From the NCBI RefSeq assembly GCF_014303395.1, contig NZ_CP060298.1, positions 1,364,001-1,428,000 on the forward strand: 64,000 nt of DNA, read 5' to 3'. Positions 43,605 through 52,892 of the stretch are shown here, piece after piece. Position 1 is the first letter of the stretch. The number at the start of each line of letters is the position of its first letter. Under the pieces are notes generated by a model, which was not told the DNA's origin, did no database searches, and saw only the letters and a list, made by a program, of their open reading frames with translations. Position numbers and translations under genes: made by a program. The DNA is from Nakamurella sp. PAMC28650 (GTDB taxonomy: Bacteria > Actinomycetota > Actinomycetes > Mycobacteriales > Nakamurellaceae).

Positions 43605-45028
43605 ACGCCCCCGGCCTCGTCCGCAACGTCCTGACACCCGACCAGATCGTCGAGACTGCGCTGGCCGCCTCGCTGGCCGACGGCTGCATCGTCGTGGTGA
43701 CCGCCGAGAGCACCGCCAACGTCCGGTGGGCGAACAACACCGTGACCACCAGCGGGGTGTCGGACACCCTGTCCTGGTTCGTCATCTCCGTCGTGGGCGG
43801 TGCCTCGGCGACTGTCAACGCGTCGGTCTCCGCCGCCTCCGGCGCCGCGGCCGTCATCGAGGTGGTCCGGCAGTCCGAGTTCGAGGCGGCCGCCTCGGCG
43901 TCGGCCGGCCCGGCGCAGGATCGCGCCGACCTGGTCACCCCGGAGCAGGCGGGCGGCTCCGACACCGGATTCTCGCTGCCCGGTGAGGGCACGTCGTTCG
44001 ACGTCTACTCGCGACTGCTGGCCGATCTGGCCGCAGCCTTCGACGGTGCCCGTTCGCAGGAACGCCTGCTGTTCGGGTTCGCCCGGCACGAGGTGCACAC
44101 CATGTACCTGGGGACCTCCACCGGAGTCCGTCGCCGCTGGGTCCAGCCCACCGGCGCCGTCGAGGTCAACGCCAAATCGGCGGACCTGTCCAGGTCCGCG
44201 TGGGTGGGCGCCTCGACCAGCGACTTCCGTGACGTCGACCTGCTGCAGCTCACCGACGGCCTCACCCGGCGGCTGGACTGGGCCCGCCGGTCGATCGATC
44301 TGCCACCGGGCCGCTACGACACCGTGCTGCCCCCGACGGCGGTCGCCGACTTCATGGTCTTCCTGGCCTGGTCCGCCGGTGCGCGGTCCGCCTACGAGGG
44401 TCACTCCGCCTTCGCGGCACCCGGCGGTGGTACCCGGATCGGAGAGCGTCTGACCGATCTCCCGCTGTCCCTCTACTCGGACCCGGCCTACCGGGGACAG
44501 GAGGCCGCGCCGTTCGTCGTCGCCGGGTCGTCCTCGGAGGACTCCTCCGTCTTCGACAACGGAGCCAGGATCGATCGGACCGACGTGATCGACGGCGGGG
44601 TGATCGTCAACCTGATCCACACCCGGGCGCTGGCGGCCGAGAAGGGCACGCCCTTCCGGGCTCTCGCGGACAACCTGATCCTGGACGGCGGTGACGAGGG
44701 GACTGCTACCGAGGATCTCGTCCGCGGCGTCGATCGCGGCCTGTTGGTGACTTCGCAGTGGTACCTGCGAGTCGTGGACCCGATGACGTTGCTGATGACG
44801 GGCCTGACCCGGGACGGGGTGTTCCTCGTCGAAAAGGGCGAGATCACCGGTGCGGTGAACAACTTCCGGTTCAACATGTCGCCGCTCGACGTCCTGCGGC
44901 AGGCTTCCGCAGTCGGGCGGACGCAGCCGGGACTGTCCCGGGAGTGGAGTGACTACTTCACCCGCTCGGCCATGCCACCCGTCCGGGTCGACGGGTTCAA
45001 CATGTCGTCGGTGTCCAAGGCGCAGTAG
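43601..45028 (+). CDS. tldE: TldE (PmbA)-like peptidase subunit
   Basis: 475 residues, ATGA overlap with tldD. It has the PmbA/TldE fold without a zinc site: AYEGHSAFAAPGGGTRIGERLTD, then FDNGARIDRTDVIDGGVIVNL, and the ending VEKGEITGAVNNFRFNMSPLDVL, all typical. TldE supports TldD structurally. A fairly A/T-rich 284-base gap follows before the PEP carboxykinase gene. Confidence 0.9.
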   Translation: MNAPGLVRNVLTPDQIVETALAASLADGCIVVVTAESTANVRWANNTVTTSGVSDTLSWFVISVVGGASATVNASVSAASGAAAVIEVVRQSEFEAAASASAGPAQDRADLVTPEQAGGSDTGFSLPGEGTSFDVYSRLLADLAAAFDGARSQERLLFGFARHEVHTMYLGTSTGVRRRWVQPTGAVEVNAKSADLSRSAWVGASTSDFRDVDLLQLTDGLTRRLDWARRSIDLPPGRYDTVLPPTAVADFMVFLAWSAGARSAYEGHSAFAAPGGGTRIGERLTDLPLSLYSDPAYRGQEAAPFVVAGSSSEDSSVFDNGARIDRTDVIDGGVIVNLIHTRALAAEKGTPFRALADNLILDGGDEGTATEDLVRGVDRGLLVTSQWYLRVVDPMTLLMTGLTRDGVFLVEKGEITGAVNNFRFNMSPLDVLRQASAVGRTQPGLSREWSDYFTRSAMPPVRVDGFNMSSVSKAQ

Positions 45029-45312
45029 TCGTCGATCGTGACGATCGAGGCACGCGTGATGTCGGATTTCTGAGCACAACGGTTCAATATCCAACAATGT
45101 CGAACAATTGTGTGTGCCATCACGTGTTCTGAATCGATCTCTTTTACGATCAAGTGGCGCGCACCTCATCGGAAAACCGGCGAATAGGTAGCCCCGGTGG
45201 CTAATGTCGTCGGAATCCTCTCCGGTAATGGCCGGATGCCGTCGGGATTTCCCGTCGGGCGTCCTCGACCGAACCGGTGCAATCGAACGAAAATCAACAG
45301 GAGATGGTGTCG

Positions 45313-47244
45313 ATGACCGCCGTTGTCAAACCGCCCCTCGAACACCTGCTCACCCGCCCGACCGCGTCACCCGGGCGCACCCGGCTGGCCGGCCTGCCGA
45401 GCCTGCTGGACCGGAGGCCGCAGCCCGTCGCGACCGACGAGGCATTGCTGGCCTGGGTCGCCGAGGTCGCCGAACTGACCGAACCCGAGCGGGTGGTCTG
45501 GGTCGACGGGTCCGACGCGGAGTACAAGGCGATGACGGACAAGCTGGTGGAGGCCGGGACCTTCGTCCGACTCCAGGGCAAGCCGAACTCCTTCTACTGC
45601 GCATCCGACCCGAGCGACGTCGCCAGGGTGGAGGACCGCACCTTCATCTGCTCGGTGGCCGAGAAGGACGCCGGGGCCACCAACAACTGGATGGACCCGG
45701 CCGAGATGAAGGCCGTCATGACGGAGCTGTACCGCGGCAGCATGCGCGGGCGGACGCTGTACGTCGTGCCGTTCTGCATGGGCCCCTACGACGCGGACAT
45801 CCCGATGCTCGGCGTCGAGATCACCGATTCGGAGTACGTCGTCACGTCCATGCGGGTGATGACGCGGGTGGGCACCGCCGCCCTGGAGCTGATCAACTCC
45901 GGCGCGCCCTGGGTCAAGGCGCTGCACTCGGTGGGCGCTCCCCTGGCCGACGGGCAGGTGGACGTGGCCTGGCCGTGCAACGACACCAAGTACATCACCC
46001 AGTTCCCGGAGGAGCGGACCATCTGGTCCTACGGTTCCGGCTACGGCGGAAACGCGTTGCTGGGCAAGAAGTGCTACTCGCTGCGGATCGCCTCCGCCAT
46101 CGCCCGCGACGAGGGCTGGCTCGCCGAGCACATGCTGATCCTGAAGCTGACGTCGCCGAGCAAGGCCGTCCACTACGTCGCCGCCGCGTTCCCCAGCGCC
46201 TGCGGCAAGACCAACCTCGCGATGCTCCAGCCCACGATCCCCGGGTGGGAGGTCCAGACGTTGGGTGACGACATCGCCTGGATGCGCTTCGGTGACGACG
46301 GCCGCCTGTACGCGATCAATCCGGAGTTCGGCCTCTTCGGCGTCGCGCCGGGTACCGGCTGGGCCACCAATCCGAATGCGATGACGGCCATCGCGGCCGG
46401 CAACTCGGTCTTCACCAACGTCGCCCTGACCGATGACGGCGACGTCTGGTGGGAAGGCATGACGAAGGAGCCGCCGGCTCACCTGACCGACTGGAAGGGC
46501 CGCGACTGGACCCCGTCCGGACTGGACGCCGACGGCCACCAGCTCGAGTCGGCCGGTCAGCCGGCCGCCCACCCGAACTCCCGGTTCTGCACACCGATCA
46601 CCCAATGCCCGATCCTGGCGCCGGAGTTCGACGCCCCGGGCGGCGTACCGATCTCGGCGGTCCTGTTCGGAGGGCGCCGCAAGACCACCATCCCGCTCGT
46701 CGCGCAGGCCCGCGACTGGGCGCACGGGGTGTTCATGGGTGCAACGCTCTCGTCGGAGACGACGGCCGCGGCGACCGGCGCAGTAGGCGTCGTCCGGCGC
46801 GACCCGATGGCGATGCTGCCGTTCATCGGCTACGACGCCGGCGACTACTTCAAGCACTGGGCCGACCTGGGCGACCGGGCCGATGCCGACAAGTTACCGG
46901 CCGTCTTCTACGTCAATTGGTTCAGGCGGGCGGCCGACGGCGGCTTCCTGTGGCCGGGCTTCGGCGAGAACTCGCGGGTGCTGAAGTGGGTCGTCGACCG
47001 GCTGGAGGGCGAGGCCGACGCCGTCGACACCCCGATCGGTCTGGTACCGGCCCCCGGCGGCCTGGACATCGACGGCCTTGACGTGACGCCGGAGGACATC
47101 GCCGCAGCCCTGGCGATCGACACGGAGGAATGGAAGAGGGAGCTGCCGCTCATCGACGAGTGGTTCGACTTCATCGGGGAGACCGTGCCGGCTTCGCTGC
47201 ACACCCAGCTGGACATCCTCAAGGCTCGCCTCGGCCTCGCCTGA
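45313..47244 (+). CDS. pckG: phosphoenolpyruvate carboxykinase (GTP)
   Basis: 643 residues from the ATG at 45313, with AGGAG 9 bases upstream; ATG at 45304 and 45277 are in frame but badly placed. The GTP-type P-loop region is intact ([13 protein letters not shown]), as are [20 protein letters not shown], the [22 protein letters not shown] block and the metal site DDIAWM. It makes PEP from oxaloacetate and GTP at the first step of gluconeogenesis. The 284 bases upstream include the A/T-rich stretch around 45080-45160, the probable promoter. Confidence 0.97.
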   Translation: MTAVVKPPLEHLLTRPTASPGRTRLAGLPSLLDRRPQPVATDEALLAWVAEVAELTEPERVVWVDGSDAEYKAMTDKLVEAGTFVRLQGKPNSFYCASDPSDVARVEDRTFICSVAEKDAGATNNWMDPAEMKAVMTELYRGSMRGRTLYVVPFCMGPYDADIPMLGVEITDSEYVVTSMRVMTRVGTAALELINSGAPWVKALHSVGAPLADGQVDVAWPCNDTKYITQFPEERTIWSYGSGYGGNALLGKKCYSLRIASAIARDEGWLAEHMLILKLTSPSKAVHYVAAAFPSACGKTNLAMLQPTIPGWEVQTLGDDIAWMRFGDDGRLYAINPEFGLFGVAPGTGWATNPNAMTAIAAGNSVFTNVALTDDGDVWWEGMTKEPPAHLTDWKGRDWTPSGLDADGHQLESAGQPAAHPNSRFCTPITQCPILAPEFDAPGGVPISAVLFGGRRKTTIPLVAQARDWAHGVFMGATLSSETTAAATGAVGVVRRDPMAMLPFIGYDAGDYFKHWADLGDRADADKLPAVFYVNWFRRAADGGFLWPGFGENSRVLKWVVDRLEGEADAVDTPIGLVPAPGGLDIDGLDVTPEDIAAALAIDTEEWKRELPLIDEWFDFIGETVPASLHTQLDILKARLGLA

Positions 47245-47273
47245 GCCGCGCTGGACTGCCGCCGGCCCCGTCG

Positions 47274-47370
47274 CGCTGATCAACTTCGCCCGCGCTGATC
47301 AACTTGGCCCGTTTGGGGCTGGTGTGACAGGAGTCGACGAGTTCGTCAGCGCCGTCGAAGTTGATCAGCG
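47274..47370. repeat. TGATCAACTT inverted/direct repeats after pckG
   Basis: CGCTGATCAACTTCG lies at 47274-47288, a near copy (CGCTGATCAACTTGG) at 47293-47307, and the exact reverse complement CGAAGTTGATCAGCG at 47356-47370. Paired inverted copies could form a long-loop hairpin and end pckG transcription. The motif looks like an interspersed genomic repeat. Confidence 0.6.
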
Positions 47371-47386
47371 CGGGTGGGCCCAGCTT

Positions 47387-47458
47387 CGCCGCGCGCCGGT
47401 CGGTCGCCGCGCGCCGGTCGGTCGCCGCGCGCCGGTCGGTCGCCGCGTGTTGGTCAGC
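47387..47458. repeat. 18-bp tandem repeat, four units
   Basis: CGCCGCGCGCCGGTCGGT occurs three times exactly (47387-47404, 47405-47422, 47423-47440) and once degraded (47441-47458). It is non-coding, between pckG and the convergent SRPBCC gene, which ends at 47504. Confidence 0.8.
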
Positions 47459-47503
47459 GGCCGCGTTGAACAGTTGCGGTCGCGTCAGTCGGTTGCGGCC
47501 GCG

Positions 47504-48244
47504 TCAGTCGATGACGGCGGCGGCCCGGGCGGCGCGGCGGCGCTTCGCCGAACGTCGCAGCAGGACGAACGCGAGGATCCCGAGAATCACCGGCGCCAGG
47601 CGCTTGAGGACCGGGGCACCGGCCGTCTGGATCAGGTTGATCGGTTCGGGCGCCGGGCCGGTGGGTACCCGGTGTGCCCCGACCGAGCGGTAGGGCTCCG
47701 TCGAGCCGCTCGCCGCCACGGCCTCGGTCGCGGCGGTGACCTCGGCTGCGACCTCGTCGGGATTGACCTCCATCAGGAGTTCGGCCCCACCGGAGGTGCG
47801 GCCGGCGAGCTGGGTGGAGACCGCATCTGCGAACTGGCCGATCATCTTGTTGCCGACCTCGACCATGACGCCGCGCCCGAACTGCGCCGGGCGTCCGGTG
47901 ATCGAGAGCGTGGTGACCAGATCGACCGCCGTCCGGCTCGGCGAGATGGCGGTGGCGGTCGCCGTCACGAGCATGGCCGCGGTGGAGGCCGATCTCGCGG
48001 CGTTGCCGGACGCCTCGATCTTGGCGCGGTGCGCCACCGGATCCTTCTCGACGATCGTGGCCTTGCCCCTGTAGGTCAGCTGGATCGGGCCGAGCTTGAT
48101 CTTGACCGATCCGGTGAAGCTGTCGCCGTCCACCGTCTCGAGCGTGGCGCCCGGAAAGCACGGTCCGACCTTCTCCATGTCGAGCAGCGTGTTCCAGGCA
48201 GTTTCGATGCCCACCGGCACCTCGAATCGGTGTTCCAGCTCCAT
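47504..48244 (-). CDS. SRPBCC/CoxG family protein with C-terminal membrane anchor
   Basis: 246 residues from the ATG at 48244, with GGAGG 7 bases upstream. Residues 1-150 are a CoxG-type START-like domain (EVPVGIETAWNTLLDMEKVGPCFPGATLE...GSVKIKLGPIQLTYRGKA). A Pro/Ala linker leads to a hydrophobic helix near residue 220 (LAPVILGILAFVLL) and a basic tail. CoxG anchors CO dehydrogenase to the membrane in one studied system; no coxL/M/S genes are near, so the client is unknown. Confidence 0.82.
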   Translation of the reverse strand: MELEHRFEVPVGIETAWNTLLDMEKVGPCFPGATLETVDGDSFTGSVKIKLGPIQLTYRGKATIVEKDPVAHRAKIEASGNAARSASTAAMLVTATATAISPSRTAVDLVTTLSITGRPAQFGRGVMVEVGNKMIGQFADAVSTQLAGRTSGGAELLMEVNPDEVAAEVTAATEAVAASGSTEPYRSVGAHRVPTGPAPEPINLIQTAGAPVLKRLAPVILGILAFVLLRRSAKRRRAARAAAVID

Positions 48245-48382
48245 GGTCAACCTCCGTCGTCAGCAAACATTGCGCCAAGCCGGAAACCTCGGCCGCCCTC
48301 GTTGGCCGCTCCGCTGCCTGTGATCGTAGGGCGGGAGCGGGTGTGCTGCGAGGAGAGGGTGTTCCGGCATGCGATATTCGGT

Positions 48383-48399
48383 CCTCCGATGGTCGGAGG
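48383..48399. promoter_or_regulatory. palindrome upstream of the E1-alpha gene
   Basis: CCTCCGA-TGG-TCGGAGG, 7-bp perfect arms, lies in the 381-base divergent gap 48245-48625 between the CoxG-like and E1-alpha genes. No gene was found in the gap. An operator for a GntR- or Lrp-type regulator of the dehydrogenase operon is plausible. Confidence 0.45.
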
Positions 48400-48625
48400 T
48401 GGCCTGGATCACGGGACCGTTCGATCCATGCCAGTATCTGAAGGTACTTCCCGCTTCCCGGCCATCTCACCCGGCGGCGCGGAAGCGGAACGCAATGCTG
48501 ACCGTCAACGCCGACTTCGGTGGCGCAGCGGCTCCACCCATGGGCCGGTCCACCACTGCTGCTCGGCGCCCAACACCCCCCGGCGATCCCGGGGGACGGG
48601 ACCCAATCGACGAGGAGATGCACCG

Positions 48626-49870
48626 GTGGTCAATCAGCAGTGGATCGACAGCCTGACGACGGCGAGAGGCGTGAAGGAACGCGGGGTCACCGGGATCGGT
48701 GCCGCTCCCGCCCCGACGACAGCCCCCTCGCCGGACCAGGTGATCGCAGGATTGAAGGCGACGAGCGGCGGTGTGGACCAGATCCAGCTGCTGAGTCCGG
48801 AGGGCGAGTACACCCCGCATCCGGACTATCCGCTCGAGATGTCCGCCGAGATGCTGCGCGGCCTGTACCGGGACATGGTGCTGGTACGGCGGTTCGACCG
48901 CGAGGGCAACGCGCTGCAACGTCAGGGCCAGCTCTCGATCTGGGTGCCGCTGCTGGGCCAGGAGGCTGCCCAGATCGGCGCCGGCCGGGCGTTGCAGCCG
49001 CAGGACATGGCCTTCCCGTCCTATCGCGAACACGGTGTCGCCTGGTGCCGCGGCATCGACCCGACCCAGCTGCTCGGCATCTTCCGGGGCGTCGAGCACA
49101 CCGGCTGGGATCCGCACGACTACGGCTTCAGCGGCTACTGCATCGTCATCGGCAACCAGGTCATCAACGCGACCGGATATGCCATGGGGCAACGCCTGGA
49201 CGGAGCGGTCGGTGCGTCGCCGGACGCAGGCCGACCATCCGAGGCCACCATCGCGTTCTTCGGTGACGGCGCCACCAGCCAGGGTGACGTCCACGAGGCG
49301 ATGGTCTTCGCCGCCGCCTACGACTCGCCGGTCGTCTTCTACTGCCAGAACAACCAGTGGGCGATCTCCGAGCCGGTGGAACGCCAGTCCAGGGTGCCGC
49401 TGTTCAACCGGGCCCACGGCTACGGCTTTCCCGGGATCCGGGTGGACGGCAACGACGTGCTGGCCTGCCTCGCCGTCACCAGGTGGGCGATGGACGAGTG
49501 CCGGTCCGGGAACGGCCCGGTCCTGGTGGAGGCGTTCACCTTCCGGATGGACGCCCACACGACCTCGGACGACCCGACCCGCTACCGGCAGGCCGACGAG
49601 GCGCAGGCCTGGAAGCTGCTCGACCCGATCGAGCGGGTGAAGGTCCACCTGGCCCGCACCGGGATGGCCGATTCCGCCTTCTTCGACTCGGTGGACCGCG
49701 AGGCGGACGAACTCGCCGCCCGATTCCGGGCGTTCTGCATCGCGATGGAGGTGCCACCTCCCGAGCGGATCTTCAGTCACGTCTACTCCGAGCCGAATCA
49801 CCAGATCGAGCAGCAGCAGGCCGAGTTCCTCGGGTATCTGGCCGGCTTCGAGGACGAGGTGTCCGTATGA
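48626..49870 (+). CDS. pdhA: 2-oxoacid (pyruvate/branched-chain) dehydrogenase E1 component, alpha subunit
   Basis: 414 residues from the GTG at 48626, with GAGGAGA about 8 bases upstream. The thiamine-diphosphate motif is complete: FFGDGATSQGDVHEAMVFAA to CQNNQWAIS. The family of separate-alpha E1 enzymes (PDH or branched-chain oxoacid dehydrogenase) is clear; the substrate is uncertain because mycobacterial relatives act on branched-chain oxoacids. It decarboxylates the oxoacid and passes the acyl group to the E2 lipoyl arm. It overlaps the beta gene by 4 bases. Confidence 0.9.
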   Translation: MVNQQWIDSLTTARGVKERGVTGIGAAPAPTTAPSPDQVIAGLKATSGGVDQIQLLSPEGEYTPHPDYPLEMSAEMLRGLYRDMVLVRRFDREGNALQRQGQLSIWVPLLGQEAAQIGAGRALQPQDMAFPSYREHGVAWCRGIDPTQLLGIFRGVEHTGWDPHDYGFSGYCIVIGNQVINATGYAMGQRLDGAVGASPDAGRPSEATIAFFGDGATSQGDVHEAMVFAAAYDSPVVFYCQNNQWAISEPVERQSRVPLFNRAHGYGFPGIRVDGNDVLACLAVTRWAMDECRSGNGPVLVEAFTFRMDAHTTSDDPTRYRQADEAQAWKLLDPIERVKVHLARTGMADSAFFDSVDREADELAARFRAFCIAMEVPPPERIFSHVYSEPNHQIEQQQAEFLGYLAGFEDEVSV

Positions 49871-50949
49871 CGACCACCGCGGCCGCCTCGCACACGACGA
49901 ACGGCACCGGCACCCCGGCCTCGGCGACCCCGGCCTCGGCGACCCCGAGCCCGACGACCCCGAACCCCACGACCCCTAGCCCGACCACGCTGGCCAAGGC
50001 CATCAACATGGGTCTGCGGGCCAGCATGGAACGGGACCCGAAGGTCCTGGTCATGGGCGAGGACGTCGGGAAGCTGGGTGGGGTGTTCCGGGTCACCGAC
50101 GGGCTGCAGAAGGACTTCGGCGAGCACCGCGTGCTGGACACCCCGCTGGCCGAGTCGGGGATCATCGGCACGGCGGTCGGGCTGGCCATGCGCGGCTACC
50201 GGCCGGTCGCCGAGATCCAGTTCGACGGGTTCGTCTTCCCGGGCTTCGACCAGATCATCTCGCAGCTGGCGAAGATGACGTTCCGTACGCAGGGCACCGT
50301 CCGGATGCCGGTCGTCGTACGCATCCCCTACGGCGGCGGCATCGGCGCGGTCGAACACCACGCCGAGGCGCCGGAGTCGTTCTTCTGCCACATCGCCGGC
50401 CTGCGCGTGGTGTCGTGCTCCAACGCCTCGGACGCCTACTTCATGATCCAGGAGGCCATTGCCTGCGACGATCCGGTCGTGTTCTTCGAACCGAAGCGCC
50501 GGTACTGGGAGAAGTCCCCGCTCGACGTGGAGACCGATCCGGGGAGCACCTTCTCCTCGGTCGTGCGGCGGCCGGGCACCGACGTCACCGTCGTGTCCTA
50601 CGGCCCGTCGATGCCGGTGCTGCAGGCGGCCGCCGATGCGGCGGCTACCGAGGGCCGGTCGTTGGAACTGATCGATCTGCGCACGCTGTCGCCGCTCGAC
50701 CTGGCCCCGGTCCTGGAGTCGGTCCGCAAGACCGGGCATCTGGTGGTCGTCAGCGAGGCCCCGCGGGAGTCGTCGATCACCGGTGACATCGCTGCCCGGG
50801 TGATGGAAGAGGCCTTCTACTCGCTGGCCGCGCCGGTGCTGCGGGTGGCCGGGATGGACACGCCGTACCCACCCAGCAAGCTCGAGGAGTACTACCTCCC
50901 GGACCTGGACAAGGTCCTGGACGCCGTCGACCGCGTGCTCGCGTACTGA
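49867..50949 (+). CDS. pdhB: 2-oxoacid dehydrogenase E1 component, beta subunit
   Basis: 360 residues, ATGA overlap. The catalytic domain starts around residue 42 (LAKAINMGLRASMERDPKVLVMGEDVGKLGG) with PLAESGIIGTAVGLAMRG and VRIPYGGGIGAVEHHAE as expected. Before it is an unusual 40-residue Thr/Pro/Ala stretch (ATPSPTTPNPTTPSPTT) encoded by a short repeat; typical E1-beta starts near residue 1 of the catalytic part. It pairs with the alpha subunit as an alpha2beta2 tetramer. Confidence 0.9.
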   Translation: MTTTAAASHTTNGTGTPASATPASATPSPTTPNPTTPSPTTLAKAINMGLRASMERDPKVLVMGEDVGKLGGVFRVTDGLQKDFGEHRVLDTPLAESGIIGTAVGLAMRGYRPVAEIQFDGFVFPGFDQIISQLAKMTFRTQGTVRMPVVVRIPYGGGIGAVEHHAEAPESFFCHIAGLRVVSCSNASDAYFMIQEAIACDDPVVFFEPKRRYWEKSPLDVETDPGSTFSSVVRRPGTDVTVVSYGPSMPVLQAAADAAATEGRSLELIDLRTLSPLDLAPVLESVRKTGHLVVVSEAPRESSITGDIAARVMEEAFYSLAAPVLRVAGMDTPYPPSKLEEYYLPDLDKVLDAVDRVLAY

Positions 50950-50964
50950 GGGATGGAGGATCAC

Positions 50965-52584
50965 ATGCCGAGAATCCGGACATTCCCGATGCCCGACGTC
51001 GGGGAGGGCCTCACCGAGGCCGAGATCCTGACGTGGCACGTCAGCGTCGGGGATACGTTGACCGTCAACCAGATCATGGTGGAGATCGAGACGGCGAAGG
51101 CAGCCGTCGAGCTCCCGTCGCCGTTCGCGGGCCTGGTGACGGCGCTGCTCGTCGAACCCGGCGTGACGGTTGACGTCGGCACGCCGATCATCAGCATCGA
51201 CACCGATCCGGGCGGGGTCGAGGTGGCCGATGTCGCTGGTCCCGTTGTTTCGGGTGCTGGAACCGGTTCTGGTGTTGCCGGGGGTGCCGCCGAGGAAGCC
51301 GGCGCGAAGATCGGCGAGATGACGGCCGACGGCCGGATCGCCACTCTGGTCGGGTACGTCTCGGCCAGCCCGGGCACCGCGCGCCGGGCCCGGCGGAGCG
51401 GAGCGATGCGCACCGTCGACGACCTGGGATTCGACCTCGACCGCATCCCAAAATCAGCGGCTCCGGCTGTCCAGCAGCCGGTGGTGGCCGAGCCGGAGCC
51501 CGTGGTGCAGCTGCCGGTGGTGGCCGAGCCGGAGCCGGCGGTGAAGCTGCCGGTGTCGGCTGAGCCGGCTCCCGTGGTGCAGCTGCCGGTGGTCTCGCAA
51601 CTGGCCCCGAAGGCGACCCCGCCGGTCCGGAAGCTGGCCAAGGATCTCGGGGTCGACCTGATGATGCTCAGCGCCGGTCGGGCGGACGGCGTGATCTCCC
51701 GGGCCGAGGTGGAAGCTGCGGCCGCCCCGGCAGAACCGTCGTCACTGGTAGCACCACTGGTAGCACCCTCAGTCGACTCGTATGACGCTCAAGCGTCATA
51801 CGAGAGGGTGCCCGGTGCTACGAGTGAGCCAGCAGCGGCGGCAGCGGCAGCCGCGCCGGCCGCGCCGGCCGCGCCGACCGTGAAGCCGCGCGAGACCAGG
51901 GTCCCGATCAAGGGCATCCGGAAGATGACGGCGCAGGCGATGGTGGCCTCGGCGTTCACCGCTCCACACGTCACCGAATTCCTGACCGTCGACGTCACCC
52001 CGATGATGGAACTGCGCGACAAGGTGCGCAAGCGGCCGGAATTCGCGGACGTCAAGGTGAGTCCCCTAGCGTTCGCAGCGTTCGCGGTGTGCCTGGCCTC
52101 GCGACGGACGCCCGAGATCAACTCGGTCTGGGACGGTGACGCCGGCGAGATCGTCATCCGGAACTACGTCAACCTCGGGATCGCCGCGGCCACCCCCCGT
52201 GGGCTGATCGTCCCGGTGATCGGCGACGCAGACCAGCTCGATCTCCGCGGGATCGCGATGGCGCTCGGCGCGCTCACCGACAAGGCGCGGGCCGGCAGGA
52301 CCCCGCCGACCGAGATGACCGGCGGCACCTTCACCATCACCAACGTCGGGATCTTCGGCGTGGATACCGGAACGCCGATCATCAATCCGGGGGAGTCGGC
52401 GATCCTGGCGATCGGATCGATCAAGGACGCACCCTGGGTGGTCGACGGCCAGCTGGCCGTCCGGAAGGTCTGCCAGCTCTCGCTGTCGTTCGACCATCGG
52501 GTGATCGACGGAGAGCAGGGCTCGCAGTTCCTCGCGGATGTCGGGGCACTGCTGGCCGACCCCGGCCTGTCACTCGTGTTCTAG
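50965..52584 (+). CDS. dihydrolipoamide acyltransferase E2 component
   Basis: 539 residues from the ATG at 50965 (GGAGG upstream; the ATG at 50953 is poorly placed). The lipoyl domain is residues 1-80, with lysine in EIETAKAAVELPS. The actinobacterial element TLVGYVSASPGTARRARRSG and a Pro/Val/Glu linker with an AEPEP repeat follow. The E1/E3-binding domain is PPVRKLAKDLGVDLMMLSAG. After a Ala-rich linker, the acyltransferase core ends with LSFDHRVIDGEQ, carrying the catalytic His and Asp. A palindromic DNA element is embedded in the linker at about 51748-51821. No E3 gene lies nearby. Confidence 0.93.
   Translation: MPRIRTFPMPDVGEGLTEAEILTWHVSVGDTLTVNQIMVEIETAKAAVELPSPFAGLVTALLVEPGVTVDVGTPIISIDTDPGGVEVADVAGPVVSGAGTGSGVAGGAAEEAGAKIGEMTADGRIATLVGYVSASPGTARRARRSGAMRTVDDLGFDLDRIPKSAAPAVQQPVVAEPEPVVQLPVVAEPEPAVKLPVSAEPAPVVQLPVVSQLAPKATPPVRKLAKDLGVDLMMLSAGRADGVISRAEVEAAAAPAEPSSLVAPLVAPSVDSYDAQASYERVPGATSEPAAAAAAAAPAAPAAPTVKPRETRVPIKGIRKMTAQAMVASAFTAPHVTEFLTVDVTPMMELRDKVRKRPEFADVKVSPLAFAAFAVCLASRRTPEINSVWDGDAGEIVIRNYVNLGIAAATPRGLIVPVIGDADQLDLRGIAMALGALTDKARAGRTPPTEMTGGTFTITNVGIFGVDTGTPIINPGESAILAIGSIKDAPWVVDGQLAVRKVCQLSLSFDHRVIDGEQGSQFLADVGALLADPGLSLVF
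51748..51821. repeat. palindromic element inside the E2 coding region
   Basis: The core is CTCGTATGACGCT (51777-51789), a two-base loop CA, and its exact complement AGCGTCATACGAG (51792-51804). Outer arms also pair: GTAGCACC (51748-51755 and 51760-51767) with GGTGCTAC (51814-51821), and CACCCTC (51764-51770) with GAGGGTG (51804-51810). In frame it adds residues around SLVAPLVAPSVDSYDAQASY to the linker, without breaking the gene. Confidence 0.8.
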
Positions 52585-52602
52585 CCTCGTGGACCTTCAG
52601 CC

Positions 52603-52857
52603 GTGAAGCTCAAGCTCGATCTGCACGAGATCTACAACAAGGGACAGGACATCGACCGGGCGCTGCGGGCGATCATCGACGAGGCCGTGGCCAAGAAGGC
52701 GCCGCTGGTGGAGATCATCCCGGGCAAGGGAACCGGAGCGCTGAAGAAGCACGTGCTCCGGTTCCTCGCCCAGAAGGAGATCAAGGCGCTCTACCACCGG
52801 GTCGAGAAGGACTCCGACAACTTCGGCCGCGTCTTCGTCCACTTCCGCTGGAAATGA
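52603..52857 (+). CDS. Smr domain protein
   Basis: 84 residues from a GTG. LDLHE at the start and the PGKGTGALKKHVLRFL loop, with a closing FGRVFVHFRWK strand, match the stand-alone Smr domain of MutS2-like proteins, a nuclease or nucleic-acid-binding module. The DxH motif is LDLHE here and the HGxG loop is replaced by PGKGTG, so activity is uncertain. It follows E2 with an 18-base gap. Confidence 0.8.
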   Translation: MKLKLDLHEIYNKGQDIDRALRAIIDEAVAKKAPLVEIIPGKGTGALKKHVLRFLAQKEIKALYHRVEKDSDNFGRVFVHFRWK

Positions 52858-52888
52858 CGCGCTGGAAATGACGCGCTGGAAATGACGA
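52847..52888. repeat. 14-bp triple duplication across the Smr gene stop
   Basis: GCTGGAAATGACGC occurs three times in tandem (52847-52860, 52861-52874, and 52875-52888 with a final G-to-A type change in context). The first copy contains the stop codon; the others are untranslated. A slippage product. Confidence 0.8.
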
Positions 52889-52892
52889 GGGA

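Noticed and set aside
42060-45028. Ribosomally made peptide biosynthesis cluster around TldD/TldE
   Set aside because: No precursor peptide, cyclodehydratase or other modifying enzyme is nearby.
45090-45140. CRP-type site before pckG
   Set aside because: TGTGTGCCATCACG has the wrong spacing for TGTGA-N6-TCACA.
47387-47458. CRISPR-like array
   Set aside because: Head-to-tail 18-bp units with no spacers; a simple tandem repeat.
47504-48244. Carbon monoxide dehydrogenase locus
   Set aside because: Only a CoxG-like protein is present; no large, medium or small dehydrogenase subunits are encoded here.
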